Below are positions 45,420 to 56,460 of a stretch of DNA of 64,000 bases, one piece after another. The first letter of the stretch is position 1. Each line of letters begins with the position of its first letter. The position numbers and the translations under genes are program-made. Below the pieces are notes generated by a model that was not told where the DNA came from, made no database searches, and worked only from the letters and a program-made list of their open reading frames with translations. The DNA comes from Apiotrichum sp. Y4204 (taxonomy: Eukaryota; Basidiomycota; Tremellomycetes; Trichosporonales; Trichosporonaceae), in assembly GCA_025531455.1 (NCBI GenBank), contig JAMYHL010000017.1, forward strand, positions 682,001 to 746,000. The letters are read 5' to 3'.

Positions 45420-45787
45420 GTCGGCGAGTCGAGGTCCCCGGATCGCACTGAAAGACAAGCTCAACAGAATCGAAATGTCTCCAGAGAGTGGGGGGTTCAG
45501 AGATTTCAAGTTGCAGGACACGTGACTTGCTGCACGCAGATGCCACGAGATGGGTGCCCTGGTGACTCAACTATGACGTAGCCACAGTTTATCACGTGAT
45601 CCCCTCTCTTTTTGGCTGGGACGTTCCAGAATCCACCACATGCCGTGTGCACCTGCGTTTACATAATGAACATTGTCGGGTGGAGGGCAGATAAATATCA
45701 GGCTGCTCCACTCTCGAGATGACCTCTTTCTCCCCCTTTGCATCTTCTTGACAACAACATTACCTTCCTAGACTACACATCAACACA
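45420..45787. promoter_or_regulatory. Divergent promoter, MetAP / FES1
   Basis: 368 nt between divergent starts. The FES1 side holds CTCCACTCTCGAGATG and CT-rich sequence. No defined heat-shock element array was recognised with confidence. Confidence 0.4.
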
Positions 45788-47042
45788 ATGGCAGACCTCA
45801 ACTCGCTCCTCCGCTGGGCCGTGGAGAACTCGACTCAGCCCGGCGCCGAGCAGCAGCAGCAGACGGAGAACTCGAACCCCAACTCGAACTCGGAGGCGGG
45901 GCCGTCCGTGCCCGTCGGTGAGGACATGAAGCTCACGTACAAGCCCGCGGCGCCGGGCCAGGCCGCATCCGGAACGGCAGCGACGCTCCACCCGAACGAC
46001 GCGCAGTACCCCATTGCCGACCTCTCTCCGGCCAGCACCCCGGGCCCCGGGACACCCGCCACCAATGCCGGCGACCTCCCGGCTCCCGCGCAGCGCTCAG
46101 ACCTCACGACGGAGATGCTCGACCTCATCATGGGGAAGAGCGACAGCATCACCATGAAGGAGAAGATGGCGATTGCTACGAACGAGAGTGCGGACATCGA
46201 GGAGCGTGTCGACGCGCTTGACGAGTTTGAGATGCTCATTGAGCTCATCGACAATGCGAACAACATGGCCGTCCTCAAGCTCTGGACGCCGCTGCTCAGC
46301 CTGTTCGACAGCCCGCACCCTGAGATTGTGCGCCACGCCCTCTGGATCGCCGGCACCGCGTGCCAGAACAACCTCAAGGCCCAGGCTTCTGTGAGTTTTT
46401 GTACCTGTCCACTTCGTAAACTCACGCTAACCCCAGCTCTTCCTCCACGACGCGTTCCCCAGGATCCTCGACCTGCTGTACCCCGCAAACGCCGGCAGCG
46501 TGTCGGGCCCGACTCGCGCAAAGGCAGTGTACGCCTTCTCCTCGGCGGTGAAGCACTGGCCGCTCGCGGCGTCCGTCCTCGCCGCGGACAACGACCGGGG
46601 ATACAAGGCGCTCGCACGCGGTGTGGCCGACATCGACCACGTGATCCGGCGCAAGGTCGCGTTCCTGCTCGGCACGCTCGTGTCCCAGGCGCGCGACCCG
46701 CACAACTTTGACGAGATCCCCTCCGAGGTCCGCGCGCTGCTTGAGGAGCGGGCCAAGAGCTCTGCGCCAGACGAGGACCTCATCAAGGGTCTCGAGCGTA
46801 CCGGTGTGTTCAGGGCCGCGGTGGCCGCGCTCGAGCGCAATACGGTTAGCCCGGACGCCGACGATGTCGAGTACGAGGAGAATGTTGTGCGTGCGCTCGC
46901 GCGGGCGAGCGCCGCTGATGGACTTTCGGTGGCGGAGAAGAACACGATCCGCGGGGTCTGGGACAAGTGGGGCTCGAAGGGACAGGAGGAGCGCGGGTTC
47001 GAGGGCGCAGAGGCCCAGGAGGTGGCCAAGGCGCTGGCGTAA
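45788..47042 (+). CDS. FES1: Hsp70 nucleotide exchange factor Fes1
   Basis: Two exons, 45788-46390 and 46437-47042, about 402 residues. It begins [20 protein letters not shown], the conserved Fes1/HspBP1 N-terminus. A Pro/Ala-rich linker and then armadillo-type repeats follow: [60 protein letters not shown] and [10 protein letters not shown]. Fes1 binds the nucleotide domain of cytosolic Hsp70 (Ssa) and drives ADP release, which helps discard misfolded proteins. The 46-nt intron has GTGAGT and CTAACCCCAG. It converges on IDI1 with 297 bp between the ends. Confidence 0.94.
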
Positions 47043-47339
47043 AATCAACGTTCTTGTTGTCGATACCCTGCTGAAGATACCATAGAGCATGCACCCTTGG
47101 AGCACACGACATCGTGATAGGATCTTTGTGATTGTGAGATGATGGAATAAGTGGGAGAAAGTTGAGCGTGAGAAACCCTCGCATGCGGTCAGTCTGCAGG
47201 AAGGATTATGTGTATGCATTCAGATCCACGATGGATGTATACTAGAACAACCAAATCATCTAGATAGGGCGGTCGCCGTGAGGCGCCCAGCCGAGGAGTC
47301 ATTGACCCGGGGGTACGAGGAGGACAGCAAGACGCTACT

Positions 47340-48502
<1,163 letters not shown>

Positions 48503-50370
48503 GGTGAAAGGAGTGTAATGAAATTAAAGAATGAGATGCGGAGATGGGTAATGATGTGATGGAGAGAGATAAAAAAAGATGGACACCAAAAGATCCAAGA
48601 CAATCCCAAAAGACAATTGTCGCGTTGCAGCACCAGCGTAGTGGATCAGTGGATGTTCTGTTCCGCCTAAACTCCACCCCCACCCAGCCAATCTCCGCCA
48701 CTTGAATGGTACGATCAAAACGCCCACCATATACCCCGCGTTCTCTTTCCTGCTGTGCCCGGCCAGTACCCCGCACTTTGACCTGAGAAAAAAGTTGATC
48801 GCCACAGAGCCCAGTTCCGGGGCAACTCGTCCATTGCTGCAGATAACAATGTTCCTCTGGCCTCTGGCCTCTGGGGTGGTCGACATCTCTTGATCTCATC
48901 CAAGACCCATTCAGAACACGATTGAAGACACCCATGCGGGCGTCCTGCGGCTACATGCTTACTTGTTCTTCAATCCAGCGAGGAGAGACTGACACGCCTC
49001 CGAGTTGTATCCGACATGCACATATAAATGACTCTTTATCGTCATTTATTCTCTCGAAGCATCGAACGCGTCGGTGGAGGTAGAGTACAAAGTGTGTTTA
49101 CATCACGGTCAAAGTAATACAAGTCGTCTTTCATGATGTCGTTGCCCGATCAACAGAAACAGAAATAGCAAAAGAAGGGAAAAGTCGACACATTGCTTAC
49201 TCGTCGAAGTCCCAAAGCCATCGGGGTCGCAGCAACAAGAAAACCAACGAGATAAGCTATAACACTGTAGTACAAACATATAAAAGAAAAATAGAGCGTA
49301 AAATAAAATAAAAATAAAAACATTCGAGGTCCAGCAGCAGGTGCTGTCGACAACGCACAGAGCTACAGAGAGAAAGTCCCAGCGAAAGGACAGGAAATCC
49401 TGTAGGAGGCAGCGGATACCCGCAGGACGAAGCGGCAAGCAGCCGAAGAGGAGGACGGGATGAGCAACGCCGCCAGGCCCTAATGCCGTCGCGTTGCAAT
49501 GCGGCAACGCTTTGATGCCGCAAGGCCGCAACTGCACCCCGGCGTACATCTCAGTGTCTTGGGATCGCTGGGGAATCAGAGCGACTGGCACCGAGTTACA
49601 TGCTGTCACCGGCAGCTGCAGTGCATGTTTTTCCCGCACTTGTTATTTCAAAGCATCATTTTCATCGGCCGCCGTGTCCCAAACCAGATGTGTTCCCCGT
49701 CAGCTCTTCTCAGGTGTGCGAAAAGACGATAAGAGCTGCCGTGGGGAGAGGCGTATTTGTACTCTCTCGCGACTGGCAATGGTTTCCGCCGGACACCGTC
49801 ATGTCCTTTTGCAATGACAAATCTTGTCCAATTGTCCAAGCGCCCAAGTATCCTCTCTAAATCGCGCATGATGTGGATGCACAGACGCCGAGGTCCGAGA
49901 CCTGCGTACCCGTCGGCGACCTCACCCTCCTTGCCACCTCTGTGGGGCTGTTGGCCTTCCGTCTGGCGTCGTTTCTCTGCGCCGCGATCTTCTGCTTGTG
50001 CTGTTGTTCCTTGAGTTTTTCTGTTCTTACCACTCAAGGAGGCAAAACTAGTTCTTGCACTTGTAAGCTTGTAATTGACCCCAAGTCCGCCTTCTTACTC
50101 CCCACACCTGTTTCTGAGTAGGTTTTTTCGGTTGCTTCGGCGAGTAATCAGCTTCCGGTGCGTGTACTCTTGCTCCCCTTCACTGGTTATCACGGTTTTG
50201 CAGTAATCAGTTTCCGTTAGATGTTAGAACAGCAAAGCGTTGTATGCACAATGTATGATTGTACAATGTACAGATGTGTGAGCCTATGTGTGAGCCTGAT
50301 GGTGCTCGTGTCGCTTGACGTCCATCGCGCTCATCGCTCGGCTCGACCATGGACGCTCGACGGCAGATAC
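48503..50370. other. Gene-poor stretch with AT-rich patches
   Basis: 1.9 kb with no recognisable gene. A polyA/T-rich patch lies at about 49260-49320. A short hairpin (AATGAC/GTCATT) is near 49027-49047. Two near-copies of GTAATCAGYTTCCG sit near 50140 and 50203. One minus-strand frame (49648-50037) reads a Lys/Gln/Arg-rich stretch but lacks an ATG. Together with the MITE next to it, this looks like a tolerant site for insertions. Confidence 0.4.
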
Positions 50371-50401
50371 TGTCGAGTTTTGATATTACAAGACACCCTG
50401 T
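50371..50401 (+). repeat. Left terminal inverted repeat of the MITE
   Basis: 31 nt beginning CTGTCGAG and ending CACCCTG; 29 of 31 positions match the right end in reverse complement. Confidence 0.88.
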
Positions 50402-50682
50402 CACGCGTCACAGCTAAATTGTCTTGTAATGTCACAGGTCACACCCAGGCTGTCTTGTGGACTGGGGTTATTCGGGCTATTAGAAAATTTGTAATGGCAC
50501 TCAGGGCTAATACAAAAAAGCTAATGATCTTGGGCTGTCTTATCGGCAATCCTAATAGCCCCCACAAGACAATTAGAAATTGTCCTAATGAAATTTCTAA
50601 TGTCTTGTAGTGTCACAGGTCACAGCCGGTACCTCCGGTTTGTCTCGTCCCTGGTAAGTGAGGGTAGCAAATATAGTCCCGC

Positions 50683-50713
50683 CAGGGTGTCTTGTAATAT
50701 CGATACTCGACAG
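50683..50713 (-). repeat. Right terminal inverted repeat of the MITE
   Basis: 31 nt, reverse complement of the left end with two mismatches (positions 10 and 12 from the tip). Confidence 0.88.
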
Positions 50714-50876
50714 TAGATGCTAAATGATTACGTAAATGTCCAACCAGATGGGTGGTGACGTCGAACGAGGCTTGCCAGTCGCATCCAGCTCGTCGATGGT
50801 ATCGATGCTGTTGTTGACATCCTTGCATCCCTTTCGTCTTGTTTCTTTCCTCCTCTCCCCCTCACTGTCTCTCACC

Positions 50877-52375
50877 ATGGTCCTCATCCTCGTCATCGGG
50901 GACCTCCACATCCCGACACTTACCCACGATCTGCCTGCAAAGTTCAAAAAACTACTTGTGAGCCGCGCCGCGATCGAAAGCGATAGCGGGAAGGAGGAGG
51001 GGGGTGCCGGGATTGCACGAATGATTGGCCGCATCGCCTGGCCTGGATGCTGCACTGGGACCTTGGAGTTGATACCCCGGCGTGCCGCAGCTCTTGGCAG
51101 AGCTAGGCTGGGGCCATCCGCGACGGCATACTCGGCCTGTCGGCTGAGTGACGACCGGACGTTCCGACCGGTTGGATGCGGTGCTCCACTCCTGCCTGTC
51201 CCGCCTCTGGATACGATAACAGCTTCTCTCTGCACCGTGTCTACGATCCTGAAGCCTTGACTTGATTTCTCTCCAATCAGCGCTGACCCCAGGTCCCGGG
51301 AAAGATCGGGCAGGTCATCTGCACGGGCAACGTGTGCGACAAGGAGACGTTTGATTACCTCCGTACCATCGCGCCGGAGGTGCATGTCGTGCGCGGCGAG
51401 TTTGACGATGTAAGTGGAGGTGACGGACGGGCATTGTCGAGATATGCGACAATCGATCATCTTTCTACATGATTCGAAACACCAATCCGGCTCCCTCTGC
51501 GTCGCTGCTCACACCCAGAACAACCACTTTCCCCTCTCCCTCAGCATCAAGCATGCCAACATTCGCATAGGCGCGGTGCACGGGCAGCAGATTGTTCCCG
51601 CCGGTGACGGAGAGATGCTCGCAGCACTTGCGCGCCAGATGGACGTCGACGTGCTCATAAGCGGGGGGACCCATCGGTGAGTGGCGGCGTTCTGCGATAT
51701 CGAGTTTCTGTCCGACGCTTTGTGGTCCCTTCCTCCTGGAGCTATCTTGTCCAGCGATGAACATTGGCCGTGATCTTGTTCTCTCAATGGTCATCGCCCT
51801 CTAAGCGGAGTGTGCCATTAGGGGGCTGTCTTGGCCGCTGGCTCAAATGGACTCAACTGGCACTCTCCTTGAATTACCGTGGTCAAGACGCAAGCCATCG
51901 TTTGCCCTCTTCCTTGTAGATCCAGCTGCCGTTCTTATTTCATCACTTTGTGTCTATCCTGGGCCGCCTGTCTGTTGAGAAAAGGAGGAGATTGAACCAT
52001 GGACCGCAAGACTCGAGACCCATCTCTGTAGTATCACTCAGCTGACCACCAGTTTCGAGGCGTTTGAGTTTGACGGACGATTCTTTGTAAACCCAGGTTC
52101 GGCAACTGGCGCTTGGCACGGGCTGAATGGGTGAGTTGCCGTTTTCAGGCAGTAGCTAACAATGCTCAGTGACTCGACACCAAGCTTCGCGCTTCTGGAT
52201 GTACAGGGTCCAGTGATTGTGACCTACGTGTACCAACTCGTGGACGGCGAGGTGAGTCACCGCAATTGTCATGCGCAACCTAGGTCCCACTGACTCCACA
52301 GGTCAAGGTTGACAAGGTCGAGTACCGGAAACCCGAGCCGCCCCGGGAACAGCATGTTGGAGAGAACTCGTGGTA
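50877..52375 (+). CDS. VPS29: Retromer subunit Vps29
   Basis: Six exons from ATG 50877 ([20 protein letters not shown]) to TAG at 52373. Joins read FKKLL+[21 protein letters not shown]+[15 protein letters not shown]+[17 protein letters not shown]+[10 protein letters not shown] and VDGE+[12 protein letters not shown]. The fold is a metallophosphoesterase with GDLH, GNVCD and GGTH at the metal sites, but Vps29 works mainly as a scaffold with Vps35 and Vps26 in endosome-to-Golgi sorting. Introns 1 (50958-51292) and 3 (about 51676-52051) are long for this window, and the frame stays open through most of intron 1. A MITE lies in the promoter. Confidence 0.95.
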
Positions 52376-52725
52376 GCCGCGAGTCCTGTAGCTCGCTGTA
52401 TTTGAACATCCAAGGATGTAGGTTACCCCGGACAGAGCAGGCGGTCGTCGGGATCTGAGGCACTTTCGATCGGCCGCGGATCCATGGCTCGCGTAATGTA
52501 ATGAATGACATGACGTCCAACATCGAGAGAACCGGCGGAATTTCTGCGGTGTCGGGAACCTGTCTGATAGGCCATTGTCCTTTATTTGGTTTCTTTATCG
52601 CTCTCTCTTTATCGCTCGTTGATTGTATGGAAGATCCCGGAGACCCCTGAGTAGATGCATATGAGTATGTTCGTCCTTCGCCGGTAACTAACCGGGCGAC
52701 ACGAATCTCGAAGCCGCCCGCGGCG

Positions 52726-53187
52726 ATGAAACTGATTCGGATCTGTATTGCGGACATGGGCGAGCAAGCAATGCATACCACATATCTGTTATTATCAGTC
52801 AAGCGAGAGCCGGCGGTGGCCGGAGTCTACTGGATGGTTAACGTCATTGTAGACCTGATTTTTCTATTGTTCTTCTGGACGTTTTTCGGTCTCGGCTTGG
52901 CGGGCCTCCGAGTTCCCGGAGCCCAGAGCATGCTGTCTGCAACGTGGCTATTGTGTTTACTCTTGTCGGCGTTGCTCCTATTGTTCCTCCAAAGGCAAAC
53001 CAGGGCAATAGTGGCGTCGCGCAGCGTCTTGTACCTCCTTGGAGATGGAGGGTACAGAGGAGAGGGGTGGCGTGCACGAATTGGCCCGGTGCGCGCCAGT
53101 GGCTTTGCGGTGATTTGTGGCGTTGTGTCGTCGAGGCCGCACAGTTCCTGCCCAGACAGCAGAGCCAGCACCCCGGCCTGCGGATGA
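52726..53187 (+). CDS. Possible orphan two-helix membrane protein
   Basis: An ATG-started frame of 153 codons in a 946-bp gap. It contains two strong hydrophobic segments, VNVIVDLIFLLFFWTFFGLG and ATWLLCLLLSALLLLFLQ, joined by a short loop, and then a basic Arg/Gly-rich tail. Nothing similar is recognised. Codon use is less GC-biased than in the neighbours, and there is no intron, so it may be a chance frame or a young gene. It is reported because the two helices are well formed and the frame is closed at both ends. Confidence 0.3.
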   Translation: MKLIRICIADMGEQAMHTTYLLLSVKREPAVAGVYWMVNVIVDLIFLLFFWTFFGLGLAGLRVPGAQSMLSATWLLCLLLSALLLLFLQRQTRAIVASRSVLYLLGDGGYRGEGWRARIGPVRASGFAVICGVVSSRPHSSCPDSRASTPACG

Positions 53188-53321
53188 GATCCTTGAGCCG
53201 AACGAAGATATGAGAACGGATGTGGACCGTGCCATGGTCTTTACATTGCCCTCTTAACTCTTATCAAGCTGTCTCACAAGACTCTCAACACACACATACT
53301 CATTCCAACACACCAGCAAAT

Positions 53322-54725
53322 ATGAAGGTCCTCATCCTCGGCGCTTCTGGTACGTCTCCTCTGTTATCTCGCCACTGACACCCAGGCTTCATCGGCCTCC
53401 CCACCGCACTGGCGTTCTCGCGCGCCGGCCACATCGTGTACGGCACGACACGCGACCAGCGCCAGGCCCGCCAGCTCGCAAAGCACGAAATCATCCCCCT
53501 CATCTGCCCGCCGAACGGTGCGCACGGCTTCAACGTCTGGGGCCGCGTCGCGGACGATATTGATATCGGTGAGTGCGAGGATGGCCTTGAATGAGTCGAG
53601 CTGCTTCTGTCCTTCTTCTGGGACAGAGGAGAGCCGGACAACATTCATCCCCCCCCCTTCCTCCCCTTCCTTTAGTCTAACATCAGTCATTGACACGATC
53701 CGCTCGGACGGTAGCGAGCAGCCGCTCGGCGCCCTCCGCGCGGTCGAGGCCATTAGCAGCCGCGGTGCGCCCGGCACCCGCATCACGTACATCTATACCG
53801 GCACGTCGTGGTCGCACTCGCGCGGAGCGGGCGGCCTCGACGCGTGGAGCACCGAGCAGAACCCCGCGTCCGCGGCGCATGAGAATGACTCGTGGCGCCG
53901 CGACGTCGAGAACGCTGTTCTGAGCAGTGAGTTGAGCTATCAAGCCTTCATGGGCAGGGTGAAAAGCTGTGAAAAGCTAACAAGCAGGCGACAAGGTCAA
54001 CGGCATTGTCATCCGCCCTGCGGTTCTGTACGGCCGCAGCGGAAGCTTGCTCGAGCCGTTTATGCTTGCACCGGCGCACGATGCCGCCAAGGCCGCCGGC
54101 GAGTTCGAGGTCATCGGCCTCCCTGAGACGCGTCTCCTCATGGTCCACCAGGACGACCTGGCGGATCTGTATGTGCGCGCGGGCGAGCGTGTAAGTGCAA
54201 CAGTTGTTTGGAGTGCAGAGTTTAGAACTGACAGCCAGGGGCCGCTCCTCAAGGGCGTCGCGCTCGTCGGCGCCAACTCGCAGAGCGAGAGGTGGACCGA
54301 CATCCTCGATGCGGTCGTCCGCGTCTCAGGTGCAAAGGGATACCGCCTGCGTGCGCCCAACCCCAAGATGCGTGAGTCTCAAGGAAAGAGGCCCGGGGCG
54401 GCAATACTGACAGACAGCGATCGAGATGGCGTGGACGAGCACGACGTGTCTTCGCCCCACACTCGGTACATCGCTTACCGGCTGGATCCCCAAGAAGCCC
54501 TCGCTCGTCGACGGCATGGACTTGTACTGGTGAGTAAAAGTCAAGTCAGCATGGGGTTCATACTCCTATGGTCCCACTTGCGGACTTCCATCCCGGCTAT
54601 TGCTCACTCTCAGGTCTGCGTTCTGCGCACACTACGAGGGCAAGAAGACTATCCCGGCATGGGCGCTCCCGGGTGTGCAGCCCAACTCGTCCGTCGTTAC
54701 CATCGGCTGCTCGCACGGCTGCTAA
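53322..54725 (+). CDS. NAD(P)-binding Rossmann-fold protein, extended SDR / epimerase-like
   Basis: Multi-exon gene from ATG 53322 (MKVLILGAS) to TAA. The first intron splits the dinucleotide motif GAS+GFIGLPTALAFSRAGHIV, a TGxxGxxG-type glycine loop. Later exons give VIDTIRSDGSEQPLGALRAV, YIYTGTSWSHSRG, VNGIVIRPAVLYGRSGSLLE, LMVHQDDLADLYVRAGE and GPLLKGVALVGANSQSERWT. The RPAxxYG and HxxDxA positions are typical of extended (atypical) SDRs such as NAD-dependent epimerases. Substrate unknown. The last exons read SLTGWIPKKPSLVDGMDLYW and end with a Cys-containing tail. Confidence 0.85.
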
Positions 54726-55222
54726 GCTGCAAGCGGGAGCAGGCAGGGCGTGGCGTACAGTGGGCCAGTGGGCCTCGCGTGCGTAGATTACAACCCGTAT
54801 CCAGCATCGAAAGTACATAGTGGTCCCAAGAGTCGAGCGTGTATGTACTAGTACAATGAGCGTATGGATCGTATGAAAGCGAGTCTGCCAGGACGGCACG
54901 AGCGGATGGGGGATGGCGCGATTGAGTCCACGGTGATCTTTCGTGGGGGTGGCCGACGATATCATGTCAAGTTTGTGAGCAGGTAGAAGGCAGGTCAGAT
55001 CATGTCAGTGCCGTGTCACTTCGAGATCCGTATCTATATCCAGTCCATGTAACAATGTAACAACAATTCGAGTCAAGTTTCGCTCCTCAGCTCTCACCGC
55101 ACACAGCCGGTCCACACAAAGCCCTTCCGTGTGCCCTGCCGACGCCTTGTGGCTCTAAAGACGCCCGGAGATCAATACCCACCCCCAACGCACGCAAGGC
55201 ATGTTCAATCGGGCGTTGTTCG
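54726..55222. other. Convergent intergenic region
   Basis: About 500 nt between the 3' ends of the SDR gene and PSF3. No gene, RNA or repeat was recognised. Confidence 0.5.
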
Positions 55223-56012
55223 TCACTTGCGCCGGTCCCAGCTCGTCTCATACCACGCACGCACGGCGCGTCCGCTCTCCTGGCCAATCGCAAACACTGC
55301 CATTAGCACCTACATTCCGGTGCAAACTCACGCTCGCGCTCGTCCGCCTCCATCCCGTCGCGCAGCGCCTCGCCGCTCCCGGCCCCCGACTCGGGGATCG
55401 AGTGGTCCGCCGCTGCGTGGTGTGCCGTCAGGTCCATTAGTGACGGAAGGCGTTCCGTAAAGGCCTTGTTCAGCATCGCGAGCAGGCCGTCCCCCTTGTC
55501 CCACCTGCTGTTAGCTACGTGCTACGTCTACGCTGTTGAGTGTCGCCTCGTGCACCGTTCCACTCCGCAGCGCACCGTAAGGCATCGTGACTCACATGCT
55601 GGCAATCATCGCGCCAAAGCGGTACCACCACCCGCCCGCGCCGAGGAAGCGCGCAAGGCTGAGCGCGACGGCGCTCGCGTTGATCGCGTTGCGCACACGC
55701 GCACTATACGCTGTAGGCACGTTGAAAGTGACGAATTCGCTGGCGTCAGAGCCAGCACACACAGAGCTGGAGAGGTAGCACGGCTATACGCACTTTACGG
55801 CCAGGGTATGCCCGATCCATATTGGCAGCTCGACCTTCGCGCCCGCGTGCAGGTCTGCGTCGGTGCCCTCGAGATATCCAAGCCCGGGCACGTCGAGCGT
55901 GAATGTGCATGGCAGTTTCTGCGGATATGTCAGCTCAGCGCCCGGTACACTGTAGGAGACACACGTGGTTCTCGGAGAGGATGGCTGAGAGCGAGTAATA
56001 GTCGCTGTCCAT
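55223..56012 (-). CDS. PSF3: GINS complex subunit Psf3
   Basis: The ATG at 56012 opens MDSDYYSLSAILSEN. After a short intron the sequence reads KLPCTFTLDVPGLGYLEG, TDADLHAGAKVELPIWIGHT and NVPTAYSARVRNAINASATA, the Psf3 beta-strand and helical core. Then WDKGDGLLAMLNKAFTERLP and, after a 35-nt intron (GTGAGT...GCTAATGGCAG), the last exon LFAIGQESGRAVRAWYETSW ending DRRK at 55223. Psf3 is part of the Sld5-Psf1-Psf2-Psf3 complex that joins Cdc45 and MCM as the replicative helicase in the nucleus. With ORC5, it is one of two replication genes in the window. Confidence 0.9.
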
Positions 56013-56460
56013 GGTGAGTGGGTGGATGTGAAGAGTGTGAGTTGATGGTGATTGTTGACTTTTGCTTTTTTCGAAGCTCGACGCGTCGCGACGGGTGGTG
56101 CGCCACCCCCCAGGATTCAACGACATCATGAACTCATGAACTCGCGGATCTGGCCTCGGCGCCTCAACCGTGTATGTTTGTCAATATGAAGCGCATCTTT
56201 CAGGATTACGGCAAATTATTCAGTGATGCTTACGGTCCAGCCATACATTCACGTATTTATTCTCGTTGGCCCAGACGGATGAGCGCCACTGAGTCCCAAG
56301 TGAAGAAAGCTTCACAGGAGTCATTCCCGATCTTGTCGCTTCACCGTTTCCAATAATAATCAGATATCAGATACGTATGCATACAGTGACCGGAAAATGC
56401 AAGTCTATAGAAAATGTATTGTCCCCCCTTCCTCCTCCCTCCTCCCATCTCTCCTCGGCG
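56013..56460. other. Intergenic region, PSF3 promoter and MDN1 3' end
   Basis: 448 nt between co-oriented minus-strand genes. It is locally less GC-rich near 56170-56410. No feature recognised. Confidence 0.45.

Larger units (their letters stand above)
50371..50713. mobile_element. MITE-like non-autonomous DNA transposon with TA target-site duplication
   Basis: A 343-bp element bounded by 31-bp terminal inverted repeats (50371-50401 and 50683-50713) that differ at two positions; both start CTGTCGAG and run to CACCCTG. TA dinucleotides flank both ends (50369-50370 and 50714-50715), the duplication typical of Tc1/mariner-like elements. Inside are six copies of TGTCTTGT in both orientations and a 24-25-nt direct repeat (50420-50444 and 50601-50624). 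It has no coding capacity. It is less GC-rich than its surroundings and lies 163 bp before the VPS29 ATG. Confidence 0.85.

Noticed and set aside
49648..50037. Minus-strand frame with a Lys/Gln-rich stretch resembling SERF-type small proteins
   Set aside because: No ATG start, the Lys-rich reading lies in a different frame from the rest, and the downstream residues do not fit the family.
50371..50713. CRISPR-like array suggested by repeated TGTCTTGT
   Set aside because: The repeats are 8 bp, unevenly spaced and in both orientations within a TIR-bounded element in a eukaryote; a MITE explains them.
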